DNA of 64,000 bases from Dillenia suffruticosa (GCA_033439265.1 JAVTVX010000034.1:9579001-9643000), one strand, 5' to 3'. Positions 23,037-35,727 are shown, counted from the first letter of the stretch. Notes: a model not told the origin generated them from the letters alone. A program made the numbers and translations.

Positions 23037-26000
23037 CATTACCACAATTTTTCTTAAGCTTCCTTGTTTTTTGGTTGGGGGGAGGGGATGGAAACTCTGC
23101 CTAACATCCATGAAAGTTTTAATCACATATTATAGTTTAGATTGTCCATGTAATTCTCAAGAAACTTCGGTAATTTACGAAAGATTGAATTCATGCATTA
23201 TTAAGAAAGGCGTATAAGTTCATATATTCTCTTAGAACAAAAAGAAATGGAAAAGAGTTTAAATTCGGATATTTTTAGGAAAATTTTTAAAGTTCATATA
23301 TTTTCTTTGGAAGGAAAATTCCATTCGAGCTTATCCGATTTAAAATTTTAAAATGGTAACAAGTTCCATTTTTTTTTTTTTTTGCTTTTTAACTATATAA
23401 TTACACTTAATTTTTATTTTCTTTTATCATTATGTTTAATATTGTGAAATATGAGTAATATTGTTTTAATTCGAAACAAAAGATCAGAGGAGTGCTAGAG
23501 GCGGTGGCTTGGACAGCCTTGGTCCACACTGCTCCAACAAATTTTTTTTACTTTTTAGTCCAACAAGTAATATTTGTATCGTATGATATTTCATGGTAGT
23601 TTCCATATATAATAAATAAATATTAATTTATAATGAAAGCAAAAGTGTATGAACTCAAATGACAAATGTTGATGTGGTAAAATTTCATCATTGCAATGAT
23701 ATTTTTTATTATTGGAATAATATTAAAATCTCATATATTTATTACATAATTATTAGTAAATCGATCCGAGTAAAATTATTTATTATTCAATTTTCAATTC
23801 AAATAATCTATTCTATGGATAAAAATTGATTTAATTTAAGTTTTTTTCTTTATTTTTGAAATTTCTACTTTTATTCATATAATCTATATTATTAATTATT
23901 AGATAGAACATAATAATTTTAAAAATTTAAAAATTGAAATAATTATTTTATGAGTATACCAAATTGACATAAATTAGTACAAATTTTACCTATTTTCACA
24001 AGCCTCCCTCAAATCTACTCAATAATAAATACCTGTGGCCATTAGTGAGAGCAAATACTGGTTAGCAGCCTTCCAAGTGACTTCCATTAGCCATATTCAA
24101 TGATTATAGCTGAAAATTGAGTTAGACATCTCAATATTCTTTTAAAATAATGATTAATAACCTTATAAGGCTTATATTTTTTGTTTTTTCTAATAATATG
24201 AGTGAAAAGCAGACATTAATAGCAGTTAGTGATCTTCGAGTACTATAGTAGTTTGAATGTTAATATTGTTTTAATTTTGCATAACACTTTAATCATAGTT
24301 AACAACTGTTAATGACCGATATCGTCTACAACAGTTAATAACTCTAGCATATCATAACGATTTCATATTAATCTTCTTTTGATTTATACATAGTTATCGA
24401 AACAAGACTGAATCGTGATTCAACTGTCACGTCAAACCGATGTTAGAAAAAAAATGATTCGATTTAAATTAAATATCATTTAACTAATTAAATCACAAAT
24501 TAATACGATTTAACCATGGTTTTTTATTAACCCCCCATGATCTAACCCTAACTTTTTTATCTTGAAACTTTATTAGGAAAGTATGCTACTCATTTTCCTT
24601 TCCTTTTCATTTGCACGCCTTTCTCTCTTTATTCTCACTATATTCCTTTGATGTGGGATAAAAATGTTATCTCTCTCTTCTTGTTCTCTCTATAATATAT
24701 ATTCATCCCATATGAGATAAAAATATTGTAATATTTCATTCAATTGATTCAGACAACATTAAGGTTAAAAATCTTTCAAAAATTATATTATTCAACTTAT
24801 GTTATGTCAAAATTATAATACATATGCTTATTTCATGAAAAATTTTTCCCTTCTTTTTTTTTTGCAAACCATAATTTTGAAATTTTAAAATTTTTGATTT
24901 TTCAATTTATCACTTACTAAATAAATTAATATAAGTGCACATATAAAAGCCACAATCCAATGGTGACACATATTATGGTCCTCCCTAAGACTAGGCCAAG
25001 GAGGGATAGAAGAATCAAGTTTGGTACTGGGGCATGCATTCAAATTGTCCCCTTGGAATTATCAAGAATTCCAAGCTTAATCATCTTTTTGCGGAGCCAA
25101 GGACCTAAAGGAATATATATATATATTAATTTTGAAATGCACGCGTGTCCATAGATTCAAAACTAAAATATTTATCTCAATTTTAAATATAAAAATGGGG
25201 TAGTGTATCAACTACTTAAACTAATGGATTTTAATTTAATATTTAAAAAAAAATAGAAAGGAGTTGTTAAGTACTTTACACACACACACACACACACAAT
25301 CTTTTAAGTACATTTCTCGCAAAAATTAAAAATTAATAGAAAATATGCTTGAAAAAAAATTTCCAATAAAGAAAGTTGATGATCATATTTCATAAATTTA
25401 ACTTATTTTTCAAAATAAAAATTTTTGTTATAATATTTCACGTTCCTATATAAAACTTATCAATTTTATATTTAAATCAGAGGTATATAAATTTGAAGAA
25501 TGCTTGAATTTTGAGAGCAGAGTCAACCATGATAAACATAATTAAAGGATAATAGTTGATCGAGCACTCTTATCATTTGTTATTGGACCCAACTCCATAT
25601 TGTAAATATGAGAGAAAAGGAGAGAGAGAGTTAAATTGGAAAAGAGAAAGCTAACATTTTATATCATTAATTTTCTCAAAATTAAAAGTTTAATAAAATA
25701 AATAAGTGTAACATTGAAAATTCATTATTTAATGAGAAAAATATTGGTAAAAAAAAATATTTCTGTTGGCTTTTATAAGTATAGATATAAAATTTTGTTA
25801 ATATATGTGCGGAGAACAAAGATAATGAGAGAGAGTAAATAAATGGTCTTAATTTTAGAATAAAAAGTTGTTTCTATTTATTAGTAAAGTGCACAGAAAG
25901 GGAGCTCTAAGAAGCCATATTACCCCTTTTTTCCCTCAATGATTACTCCGACTCGGAGCTCCTCCGCTACGAAAATTATAGAATAATACTAATAAGAATT

Positions 26001-26589
26001 AGGCCAAATGGGAAAAAGGTTCATTTGAGTTGAGTATTGGTAAGAGTTCTTCATTCCCTCATAACTTTTTCCATAATTTTTTTTACCTTTTCTGTTAACA
26101 AATTTTTTTTTTCAATTTATTTGATAAATAAATGAGTTTATCTTGAAACAAGTTTAAACTTATTTAAAAGGTAAAAAAAAAAAAAAAGAAAAGAAAAAGA
26201 AAAAGACTTTGTCCTAGTTTCTTTAAGATTCCACTTTAGTTTCAGGTATGACTAAGGTTTTAGTTTCTTCCTTTTTTCTTCTTTTTGATCTTTTTCTAGT
26301 CTCCCCTTGTAAGACTGATTTTTTTTTTTTTTTTGAACTTAAAAAATCTGAACGTCGAAACGAGTCTTGGATTAATTTATGTGACAAAGACTTTAGGTTT
26401 AGGAATCACCAATGATAAAACACAATGCCTCATAAATTAATAATAAAAAATTATAAAATAAAGTTATATTTTTTAGTAAAATAAAGTTATATGTAGATTT
26501 GTCTAATAAATAAATCAGTAATTTCTCATATTATAAATACTAATAATTGAATTTTGGTGATGACAGAGGTTTATCAAAGATCAATGAGA
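23037..26589. other. Gene-free intergenic region
   Basis: AT-rich sequence with poly(T) (near 23364-23381), a (CA)n run at 25278-25300 and poly(A/G) stretches near 26168-26205. Open frames are short and resemble nothing known to me. A 9-bp inverted repeat lies at 25052-25075. Confidence 0.4.
25278..25300. repeat. (CA)n microsatellite
   Basis: About 11 CA units. Confidence 0.9.
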
Positions 26590-26782
26590 TGAGATAAATA
26601 GTTGAACAAGTAAAATAGTGTGTTAAATCTCTTAATCAAGTTTTTAAATTTAAAATTTGGGAATAGAAAAAATCATACCGGGAGAGTCATCTCCTAAATT
26701 GAGCCCCCACATATATTTGAATCGGATTAGTTAGAATTTGGTTTTGGATATTACGGAATGGGAACCAAAAAAAAAAAAAAAT
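26590..26782 (+). mobile_element. tRNA-derived SINE, copy 1
   Basis: It aligns by eye along its length with the SINE at 29876-30061. Shared blocks include GTGTTAAATC, AATAGAAAA, CTCCTAAATTG and GATTAGTTAGAAT, and both end GG..AACC/AAC plus an A-run (26767-26781). The A-box region is worn and the B box reads TTTGAATCGG. The left end is approximate. Confidence 0.55.
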
Positions 26783-28194
26783 TTTGCTCTTGGCTAGTGT
26801 CAACTTAGCCCAAACAGGCCCATGTGCTAATAAGCCAGACCCATTTAGCCCAGGCTCACAGCCCAATTAGGCCCATTACCAATCACCACCCAACCGCGGT
26901 CTTGCAAACTCATTTGAAAACCTTATTAGAGTCGTTGTTGATAATTTGATTAAAACTTTATTTTGTTTTACTAAATAATCAATTAGGAAAGAAATAGAGA
27001 AACCAAAAGATGTCATAGATCAACGGATAGTTGGTCGAATAATATGTGATATTGATTCGTTAGTTAAATTATCAAATTCGATTCATAAATTGAGTATGAA
27101 AAAAATTATATTATGAGAGTAACTCTTTTAAATGGATTATTATAAATTTTAAATTAAATTAATTAAAATATAATTTTAGATATAGTAAAATAAAAAAAAA
27201 ATGATGCCACGGAGAATTGACTTTGAGAGAAGAGAGAGAGTTCCGGTGGTGGGACTACCTGCCTGAGAGATCACGGGAGGGCAATAAGAAAAGCAGTAGG
27301 GCCCACACCTAAAAATGATTAAAAGACCATTATAGCCCCACAAAAGAAATTTTAGTCCCACCAAAGTCCTATATAGGGCACCCCACGAACCGTGATGGCC
27401 ATGTACACGTAACCCCTGTCACTGTCGATGCGTAACCATTTATCAAAGATGTGCTTCTTTTCTTTCTTTGGTACTTCTTTATTTCTCAATTAAATCGAAT
27501 TAAATTTAATTTAAATCAATTTAAATTCTTAAAAAATAAAAATCTTTTAATATTTATTTTCTTTGTATAAAATATCAAATATAAAATTTTATTTAAAATA
27601 TTTTAATATTTAATCGTTGAATCAACTATATCCCAATATAAATTTGCTATTTATTGAGACGATACTTGTAAAATTCATTTTAAGCGTTATATTTATTATA
27701 GGCATATGTGAAAATATTCAATTAAATTTGTTGCATATATATAAATAATAGTATTATTTCATTTAATACATGCACTGGAATATTCAAAAATTTTATAAGT
27801 ATTTTTGTGGTAATAAATGAATTATTTATATAAAAACAAGATGCATTAATAGAAATATTGTCCAGATGTTGAGAAAGAAGGAAGAAGGTCAGGGTTCTTA
27901 AGGGACGAGAGAGGCCAAGAAAGAAGATGGGAGGGGACGAAAAATTCCCTCCTCCCATTAAATTAATACTTTTATTTATTTAATTAAAAAAATCAAATAG
28001 ATAAAAGTATCTCTCTTAATGATGGTACTTTTCCAGAAATAAGTTTAATCATGTAGGTGATGGTAAGGAAAAAGTTCTTAATTGATATGCCATGTGTGCC
28101 TATATGATTAGTTTTATTTCCTAATTGATTAATTATAACCCCATCAAATTTTGACTCGAGTTTATTTATTGAGTATTTTGAAACCGATAATCTT
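26783..28194. other. Gene-free region with promoter-like motifs
   Basis: A cluster of AGCCCA and GGCCCA words (site II/TCP-type elements of plant housekeeping promoters) lies at 26806-26877, and a TATATAGG word at 27371. No coding sequence follows that I can recognise. The rest is AT-rich. Confidence 0.35.
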
Positions 28195-28610
28195 TATTTT
28201 AAAGTATATTTAATAAATGTGCTAGTTTTAAACACCTCATAGTAGTTTAGGTATGCACCTAATTAGAAACTTACGTTAATAATATATGTTATTTCTGTAT
28301 TATTTCATACTTAGAACCTTCTGTCAAAATTTTCATTTCCAACAATCAAACACTTCTCAATAGATCAAAAAATAAATTTTGTGTAATTTTAAATTTTTAA
28401 TAAGATTTTAAATCTTCCCCTTGAAACCCCTCAAATCATGGGGATAATCTCACATGAAGGAAAAAAAAAAATTAGATCCTAAGTTGAATTCAAATAATTG
28501 TTTTTTTTTTAAATGAAAACCTCAGATTTGTATGTTAAATTCAAAACTTTTTATACAATCAATAAAAGAAAAAGCAAAATGAAAAAAATGGAAACTCCAT
28601 TTAAGGGATT
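28195..28610. repeat. Dispersed repeat, copy 1 (partner at 61150-61750)
   Basis: It shares an ordered series of blocks with 61150-61750: AGTATATTTAATAAAT, CACCTAATTA, TAATTTTAAATTTTTAATAA, AATCATGGGGATAATCTCAC and TTGAATTCAAATAATT. The identity of the element is unknown. It could be a MITE, an LTR piece or a segmental duplication. Confidence 0.6.
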
Positions 28611-28815
28611 TAATAATACTGTTCATGTGAATTTGTGACCCAAGTGGCAATACCGATTGAGTAGTGAACAAATTACTTGGAATAGCCTTTGGATAATTTT
28701 ATTGTGCATCAGTTGTTATGATTTGTAATTTTGACTGAACGGTTAGGTTTCAACGGATATTATTTCTTGAAAATTTTGAACGGCTTTTTAAATTTTGGTG
28801 TGCTTGTAATTCAAA

Positions 28816-29680
28816 ATGCAAACTTTGTGATTTGTGCTTCAAAGAACAAGGAGGAATTGTGCATAACTCAGTCCAATCCGTGTCTGCAATTCCTTGTATG
28901 CCATGGTGGGATGGAATTGCTTCTCAACAAGTCAATGCTGATTCACATGCTCAATCAAAGTCCCCAGAGCTGAACCTGTTAGTGTGGAATTTAGTATCAT
29001 CCCAGGTGGTCTTCTTACCGCTTCGTACATTATTCATTGGCTCTCTATTTATGGAATTAAGATTTTGGTTTTGAAATCTCTACAATAAAGTTGGATACTC
29101 AATTTAGCTTCTGTAGATTTTTGCTGCTTATTTTTATAAATTTTATCATAATCTGAAGCTTGTGGATGCTTATCTTGCGAGCTGAATGAACCAAGCTCAA
29201 CCCTATTTTTGAGAGCAAGGTTGGACAACAAACTGATATATCTACCTTGACTGTTTCAGGGATTTTAATTTGATTACTTAATTTGTCAAATTTTGTATTC
29301 AAGATATCCTCGCGCTGCTCTTCAGATTATGATAAAATAAACATGATTAAAGCAAAATTGTATTTATGTGTATATGTTTTGTGCAAGTACATTCAACCAA
29401 GAAGCTGTTTTTTGTTAGGTAGTACCGCTGGTTCTATGAGGGGGAGAAGGATGCTCAAACTCATGTAGCAACATCTCTCCCGGGACATAAGGCTTGTTTT
29501 GATCTAGGACTTGGTCAACCTCGGGTGAGTTTTTTTGCCCTTCTATGATTTAGTTTACCGTGTGAGAAAGCTGATTTGCTTCATCTAATATTGGTACTAA
29601 TGAATGATATGTCCTTTCAAATTACCCCGCAACTTGAGCAATATTATGGCATCTTTTCAGCTTGTGGTACTCAATTGTCG
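28816..29680 (+). pseudogene. NF-YA transcription factor gene fragment (5' exons only)
   Basis: NF-YA is the sequence-specific subunit of the CCAAT-binding NF-Y complex. Three exon remnants are readable. Exon 1 (28816 to about 29005) starts ATGCAAACTTTG, has what looks like a 7-bp TGATTTG insertion that shifts the frame, then CFKEQGGIVHNS and IPCMPWWDGIAS. Exon 2 (29419-29524), after a TTGTTAG acceptor and before a GTGAGT donor, ends GHKACFDLGLGQPR. Exon 3 (about 29605-29680) reads MICP, shifts frame, then QYYGIFSACGTQLS before GTGGGT. These match the usual N-terminal order in NF-YA. The conserved core (subunit-association and DNA-binding helices) is not found downstream. It is a truncated, frameshifted pseudogene. 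Confidence 0.6.
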
Positions 29681-29875
29681 GTGGGTGATCTATTTCTTTC
29701 TAACCTCTTTGATACCAATTATTTTTGTTCTAGATTTAGTTAAAGATTCGTAGTTCTTCTTTGCATGTTGACCAAAACTTCAGAGAGCAAATATTAAACA
29801 TTAGTTGAAGTCACATTCCATGCTGCTTGCAGAACTTTACACTCTCATCGGTCGTTAGGAGAAAGCACTAGAAAA

Positions 29876-30061
29876 CTAACGGATTGTTGACCTAGTGGAT
29901 AAAGGTGTTAGATCACTTGAACAACTCTCAGTATTAAAAATTGAAAATAGAAAAGACTATATTGAGAAAGCTGCTCCTTAAATGGGCCAACAAACGTTCG
30001 AACCAAATTAGTAACAATATGACCCTGACTATCGGTTGGTGTAACAAAAAAAAAAAAAAAA
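29876..30061 (+). mobile_element. tRNA-derived SINE, copy 2
   Basis: A 5' tRNA-like head with an A box in TTGACCTAGTGGATAAAGG (from about 29887) and a B box in CGTTCGAACC (from about 29995), then a GGTTGGTGTAAC end and about 16 A. The flanks look like a worn target duplication: AAAGCACTAGAAA (29862-29874) and AAAGCAACAGAAA after the tail. It lies just downstream of the NF-YA fragment. Confidence 0.75.
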
Positions 30062-30649
30062 GCAACAGAAAGAATCGAGCTAGGTGAAAATATGATCGAG
30101 GATAATGAATTTCCCTTTCCTAAAGAAAGTCAATGTCAAATTAGGCTTGAGATGACCATTGATAGAAATAAAGTGTTTGAGGATGTCTAGACGTAGGCCT
30201 GAGCTTGAGTATTTTGATGCTTAAACTTAGTGGTGGGCAGTAATTTCACATCTGCCAATTAGTATCGTTGTGCAAGCAAGCAGATTCCATCCTTTCATCT
30301 GCTTAGCAAGATGATTGCTGACCAGCAATATCCATTTGAGTTGGTCCAAATAATCTTAGAGTGCTTAGGCTAGGGGATTCCCTCTTCTTTTTTGTGTATT
30401 CTGGTGGTGGATATTTTCGGTAGATTGGTGGATAGGGGATGAAGGTTTCAGAGTGGGTATATGTCATGGTTTTGCTGCTATTGTTTTCTGATTATGCGAT
30501 TTTTTCGTTTAAAATGATAGCTTTGGTCTATGTTCTTCACTGCCTCTGTGTTATTGAAAGCATTCATTTCAGTAATATCATTGGGGAGGGGATTCTTAGG
30601 TCTTTGACCTTTTGGGATCAAAGTTGTTATTGAAATTTTCGAAAGGTAA
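30062..30649. other. Gene-free spacer
   Basis: Holds one 64-residue hydrophobic open frame (30439-30633) that I do not recognise and regard as chance. Nothing else is supported. Confidence 0.35.
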
Positions 30650-32115
30650 TATCACGCCCCGATCCTCGGATCGACCACGCGATAACAGCCGCATCGTCTC
30701 GATACACGGACAAAACCTCCCCGTATACCGGGACTCCGCAAGGCTATCAAATTTACAATAAATTATCGAAAGTATAAGACTCTTCAAAACGTGAAATCAT
30801 ATAACAATACACACGCAAGGAGTCTATCCAGCTCATCCCTGAACATTCAAACACAAACATTGGCACACATCGGGGAGTGGGATCCTGTACAAGCACGCAT
30901 GCGATGTGGCCATCCTAGCTATTCAGAATTCTCACCTCAATAAAGCGTGTAACAAACAAGAAGTCCCAAAACATAACCGTCGGATTTTACCAACACTTAC
31001 ATGAGGAAGACAAGCCAGTATCGGTAGAGTCCTAACGGTATGAGTTGTACAGAACTTCACAAAATCAGAAAAAAGTATCGAAATTAAGATTTACAGTCCA
31101 AATGTCCCAGTACAGATATAAACGGTTTTACAAAAATAATCGAGTAATTAAGATAATAAGGAACAAATAAAAAATTAGCGGATTTTATCAATACTTGCCA
31201 ACAACTCGGCCAGTATCAATGAAATCCGCACGGCAGGGGATGTACGGTCTTCCCTTTCCATGGTTTGAGATCTATAAATCTCCAAAAGTAACCCTGCATG
31301 TGCCAAATACGTATACAATCCGCAAAAATACTGCACAAGCTCCGTCGAGTAGTCTCCCAACTAAGTCTCCTCTGAAAAAGGGGAAGAGAGGGATGAGTAT
31401 AGGGGTATACTCAGTGAGTGGAGTGCAATGATGTGATTGTGTTTATAAATAAGGGGTAAATGTGAGGCAATCAAAGCATATCTCATAAATAACAGTTCAT
31501 ATGCATAAAACATTTCAATAAATCACAATTTACAAAATATGCATCCATGTCAATTATCATTTCAGAAAATCTTCGGGTTCTATCGAAAAACACTTTCATC
31601 TTAGGGCGGTCAAACCCAGACGAAATCCCACCAAGGGTTTTTCTATCCAATGTCTCAAAACAAACCCCTACCTTGGCGTTGGCTTGTACCTCACCGAGGT
31701 GCACCAGATATAGTATGACTTCGGCAGAGGGAGGGACGTCTAACTCCCCTATACATCCAAACCCCAAACCACGCCACCCCGTCGGGTCGCTCCGTGGTGG
31801 GACTATGACTATAGTCATTTGCGGCACCCTTCATTTCTAAATCAATCCAGTTCATAAGCAATGTGCCATAATTTTCCATCAAATAATCAACAATCTCATA
31901 CCAAATCAATTCATAGAGCAATATCAAATAACATATGGTACAAAATCATTTTTAAATACAATGGATGCATTTATACTTTATAATTCAGTTCAGACAGACC
32001 ACAGTCACAAAACAATTTGTATAAATCACGTAAAATCTTTCGAAAATCTTTCGAAAATCATTTATAAAGCAATTTTAAAACAGATTTCTCATTCATGAGC
32101 ACAATGAACCATTAG
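30650..32115 (-). repeat. Minus-strand Tekay-type LTR, partial
   Basis: It begins TATCACGCCCCGATC, the reverse complement of the GATC...GGGGCGTGACA end of the Tekay LTRs with one changed base. It follows the same order of blocks as the solo LTR at 53566: CCGCAAGG, ACAATAAATT, CTCAGTGAGTGGAGTGCAATG (31408) and CCTTGGCGTTGGC (31671). It stops near 32.1 kb, where copia sequence begins, so the promoter-proximal half of the LTR is missing. Confidence 0.75.
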
Positions 32116-32149
32116 CCGGAACATGCATCTCAAAGGTCATAATTTTTAA

Positions 32150-33010
32150 TCGAGATTCTTTGAGAGTCAAAGGAAGAGAAGTGATTGCTGTTGAAACTCC
32201 AAGATCTATGAACATATTTCAGATGTGTTATATGTACCTAAAATTGATCAAAATCTCCTAAATGTAGGTTTTCTTTTAGATTGGAAACATGCAGCTTGTG
32301 CATATACTAGTTTAGTTGATCAATTTAATTTTTGGCATAAAAGGTTGGAGCATTTTCATTATTCTGCATTGCATTTTCTGACGTGTAAAGTTTGTCAAAT
32401 GGGAAATCAATCCAGACTGTCATTTGCGGAGGGCAACAGAAAAGCTTCACCTTGTCCATACTAACATTTGTGACCTAATGAAAACCATGTCAGTGGAAGC
32501 AAGTATTACATTGTATTCATTGATAATTTTAGTAAGATGTGTTAAGTTTATTTTATGAAATTTAAGTCTGAGATTGCTGATGTGTTTTGAAAATTTAATA
32601 ACTGGATTGAGAGTCAATGTGGTGTACAAAATTAACGTAACTATGTCAAATAATCAGTCTGAATGCACTTCTAAAGAGTTTAATCAATTTTGTGAGAACG
32701 TAGGTATTGGGAATCATTTTTTAGCAGGTTATACTCCTCAACAAAATGGTGTAAATGAAAGAAAAAAAAATATAATAATTATAGAGTTGTTCAACTGTGG
32801 AAAGAAGACAAGCCAAGCCATAAGAAACCTATCGGAGTAAAGTGGATATACAAAACCAGCAAAACCAAACTCAACTCTGATGGATCTGTCAACAAACACA
32901 AGGCAAGGTTAGTTGTGAAAGGGTATGTCAACAGTTTGATGTAAATTTCTTAGAAAAATTTGCACTAGAAACAAGACAATAATATTAGAATGTTTTGGAC
33001 ATCAGTAGCT
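32150..33010 (+). pseudogene. Ty1/copia pol fragment
   Basis: Recognisable pieces in order: the stretch before VLYVPKIDQNLLNVG at 32223-32265 (protease to GAG-pre-integrase boundary), WHKRLEHFHYSALHFL plus a CKVCQMG zinc-site remnant (32334-32405), integrase-core scraps up to about 32600, [11 protein letters not shown] near 32730 (end of the integrase core), and an abrupt jump to [20 protein letters not shown] near 32836-32900, which is the start of reverse transcriptase. Most of integrase and almost all of reverse transcriptase and RNase H are missing. There are many stops and frame changes. Confidence 0.75.
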
Positions 33011-33297
33011 CAAAAGGTTTGGAATCGGTACACTATAAAAAAACACGATTTTAGCGATTGATTTAGTGATGAAAATTTTAGAAAAATTCATCGCTAAAAA
33101 CATTAGTGACGGATTTAGCGACAAAAACTTTTTCGTTACTAATAACGCGTCGCAAAAATTTAGCGACGAAAACTAAAAATCCGTTGCTAAAATAACGACG
33201 ACTTTAGTGACAAGAATTTTTTGTCACTAAATTTAGCAACGGATCAGAGAAATCCGTTGCTAAACTTAGCGACGGTTTTGAGATTTCCGACATTAAA

Positions 33298-33700
33298 TTT
33301 AGCAACGGATCCAAGGAATCTGTCACTAAATTATATTATATATTATTGTAATTTTTATTAATTATATATAAAATTTTAAATTATAATATTAATATTTTAT
33401 TTTATTTAATTATATTTAATTTAGCGACGGATCCAAGGAATCCGTCGCTAAATTATATTATATATTATTGTAATTTTTATTTATTATATATATATATATT
33501 TTAAATATTATATTAATATTTTTTTATTTAATTATATTTAATTTAGTGACGGAATTGGGATTTTCGTTACTAAATTATATTATATATTATTATATTTTTT
33601 ATTTATTATAAATATTTAATTTAATTATTATATAAATATTTTATTTTATTTAATTATATTTAATTTAGCAACGGATCAAAAAATCCGTCGCTAAATTAAA
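33298..33700. repeat. 122-bp tandem array with hairpins in CACTA-2
   Basis: Four units start at 33298, 33420, 33542 and 33664, exactly 122 bp apart. Each starts with a palindrome of the form TTTAG(C/T)(G/A)ACGGA ... TCCGT(C/T)GCTAAA, able to form a hairpin of about 13 bp stem, followed by a shared AT-rich tail. The last unit is partial. Confidence 0.85.
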
Positions 33701-33724
33701 TATTATTATATTTTTTTATTTAAA

Positions 33725-33930
33725 CCTTGACCCGGAAGCGAGAGCATGAGCCCGGCCCTGTGACCCGTCAACGCCAGTTCACGCGCCCCGATCGGACCTA
33801 ACCACTCACCCGCACCTTCTCGATCACACGCCAGACTTGCCCCGCTAGCTCGCCCCGACCGGACCGGAACACGAGCCCGTGCCTGCCCAAACACGAGCCC
33901 CCGACCCGCCCCGCTCACCCACCCGATGCT
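33725..33930. repeat. GC-rich block in CACTA-2
   Basis: A C/G-rich block with CCCCG and CGAGCCCG words inside the AT-rich element. It resembles the GC blocks of CACTA-1 in composition and position relative to a tRNA-like module. Confidence 0.65.
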
Positions 33931-33966
33931 CTCTTTTATTCTGTGGAAAATGCCCCTCCAGCGCTT

Positions 33967-34029
33967 CCAATGGGGCTTGAACTTGCACACCATCAAAATG
34001 TAAGAAGCATCGCAACCACTAGACCACAA
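33967..34029 (-). other. tRNA-like module in CACTA-2
   Basis: On the minus strand TGTGGTCTAGTGGTTGCGAT is a good A box and AAGTTCAAGCCCC a good B box, spaced about 45 bases apart. It is preceded on the plus strand by GTGGAAAATGCCCC (33941-33954), as the left module of CACTA-1 is preceded by CTGGAAAATGCC. It is not a full tRNA. Confidence 0.5.
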
Positions 34030-35679
34030 TGAGTTACCTACCTAACTTCTTTTTTTTTTTCTTTTTTACTTATTATCTTTTGCTAACATTTTTTTAATAG
34101 TAATAAACTAATATAAAATAAAATATTATTCTTTGAAAAAAGATAAAATAAAATAATAAATGAATTAAAAAATATATTAATATTATTCTTTAAAAGATAA
34201 AATAAAAATAAAATATACTAACATTAACTCAAAATAAAAATAACATTAAAATCTACTAACATAAAAATAAAAATAAAATAAAATAAAATATTAATATAAT
34301 AATTAAATAATAAATTAATTTAGCGATGGATTTTCCAAATCCGTTGCTAAATTTAAAATATAATAAAATATAATATAATAATTAAATATGATAATTTTTT
34401 ATAAAATCAAAAAATAATAAAGTTCTAAATTAAAATAAAATAATAAATAAGTTAAAAAATATAAAAATATTATTCTTAAAAAAATAAAATAAAATGTTAT
34501 AATAATTATTTTATTATAAAATGTGAGACTAAATTAATAAATATAAAAAAACCATATTAACAAATCATATTTTAATTTAATTTATTTTTTGATTAATTTA
34601 TTTTTTATATTAACAAATCATATTAATATAATAATTAAAAAATAAAATATATATAATAAATAGAAAATACAATAATATATAATATGTTAAATAAAATATA
34701 TAATAAATAAATAATATATGAATTGAAAAATACAAAAAAATTTAAATGTTATTTTAAAATTTAGCGATGGAAATTTCAAATCCATCGCTAAATTAAAATA
34801 AAATAAAATATTAATATAATAATTAAATAATAAATGAATTTAGTAACGGATTTTAGATTTTCATCGTTAGATATAATATATAATAAAATAAAATAAAATA
34901 TTAAAATAATAATTAAATAATAAATTAATTTAGTGGCGGATTTCCAAAGTCCGTCGTTAAATTTGACGACGGAAATTTGAAATTCATCGCTAAACTTTAA
35001 AATAAAATTTATTTTTTTTTATTTTATATTTTATATATTTTATTTAATATATTATATATTATTATATTTTTTATTTATTATACATATTTTACTTTTTAAT
35101 TACTATGTTAACATGATTTGTTAATATAAAAAAATAAAATAATGGAAAAATAAAATAAATTAAAATATGAGTCGTTAATTTGATTCTTTTTTAATTTGTT
35201 AACTTGTGCTCACATTTTATTATTAACAATAAAATAATATAAAATGATAATTTGTTATAGAGTAATAAATTCTTAATTTAAAATAAAATAATAAAATATT
35301 TGAAAAATAAAATAAAGAAAAAAAATAAAATGCTATTTTAAAACATATTTAAAATATTATAAAATTAAAAATATGATTTTTAATATAAAAAAATAAAATA
35401 AAATAAAATATAAAATGATAAATTCGTCGCTAAGTTAATCTTTTTTTAAAAAAATATTAGTATTTTGTATTTTATTGTCTTATTTTTTTCTTTATTTTAT
35501 TTTTTATTATTATTTTTCTTTTTATTTTATTTTTTGAAACCATAGAATAGTATATAAATGGACAATCGCCTACCAGTAGCCATCCATCTTGTAACACCAT
35601 AAAAAATAATAATAATAATAATAATAATTAAAAAAAAAAAAAAATTTCGGGATTGGGGCTAAAAAGCCCCAATCTCTCT

Positions 35680-35727
<48 letters not shown>

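Noticed and set aside
31483..31927. Open frames of about 80-114 codons on both strands
   Set aside because: They fall within the minus-strand LTR and have no counterpart in the related LTRs.
33298..33790. CRISPR-like array (regular repeats and spacers)
   Set aside because: The period is regular, but the spacers are also repeated, and the palindromes are CACTA subterminal words in a plant transposon.
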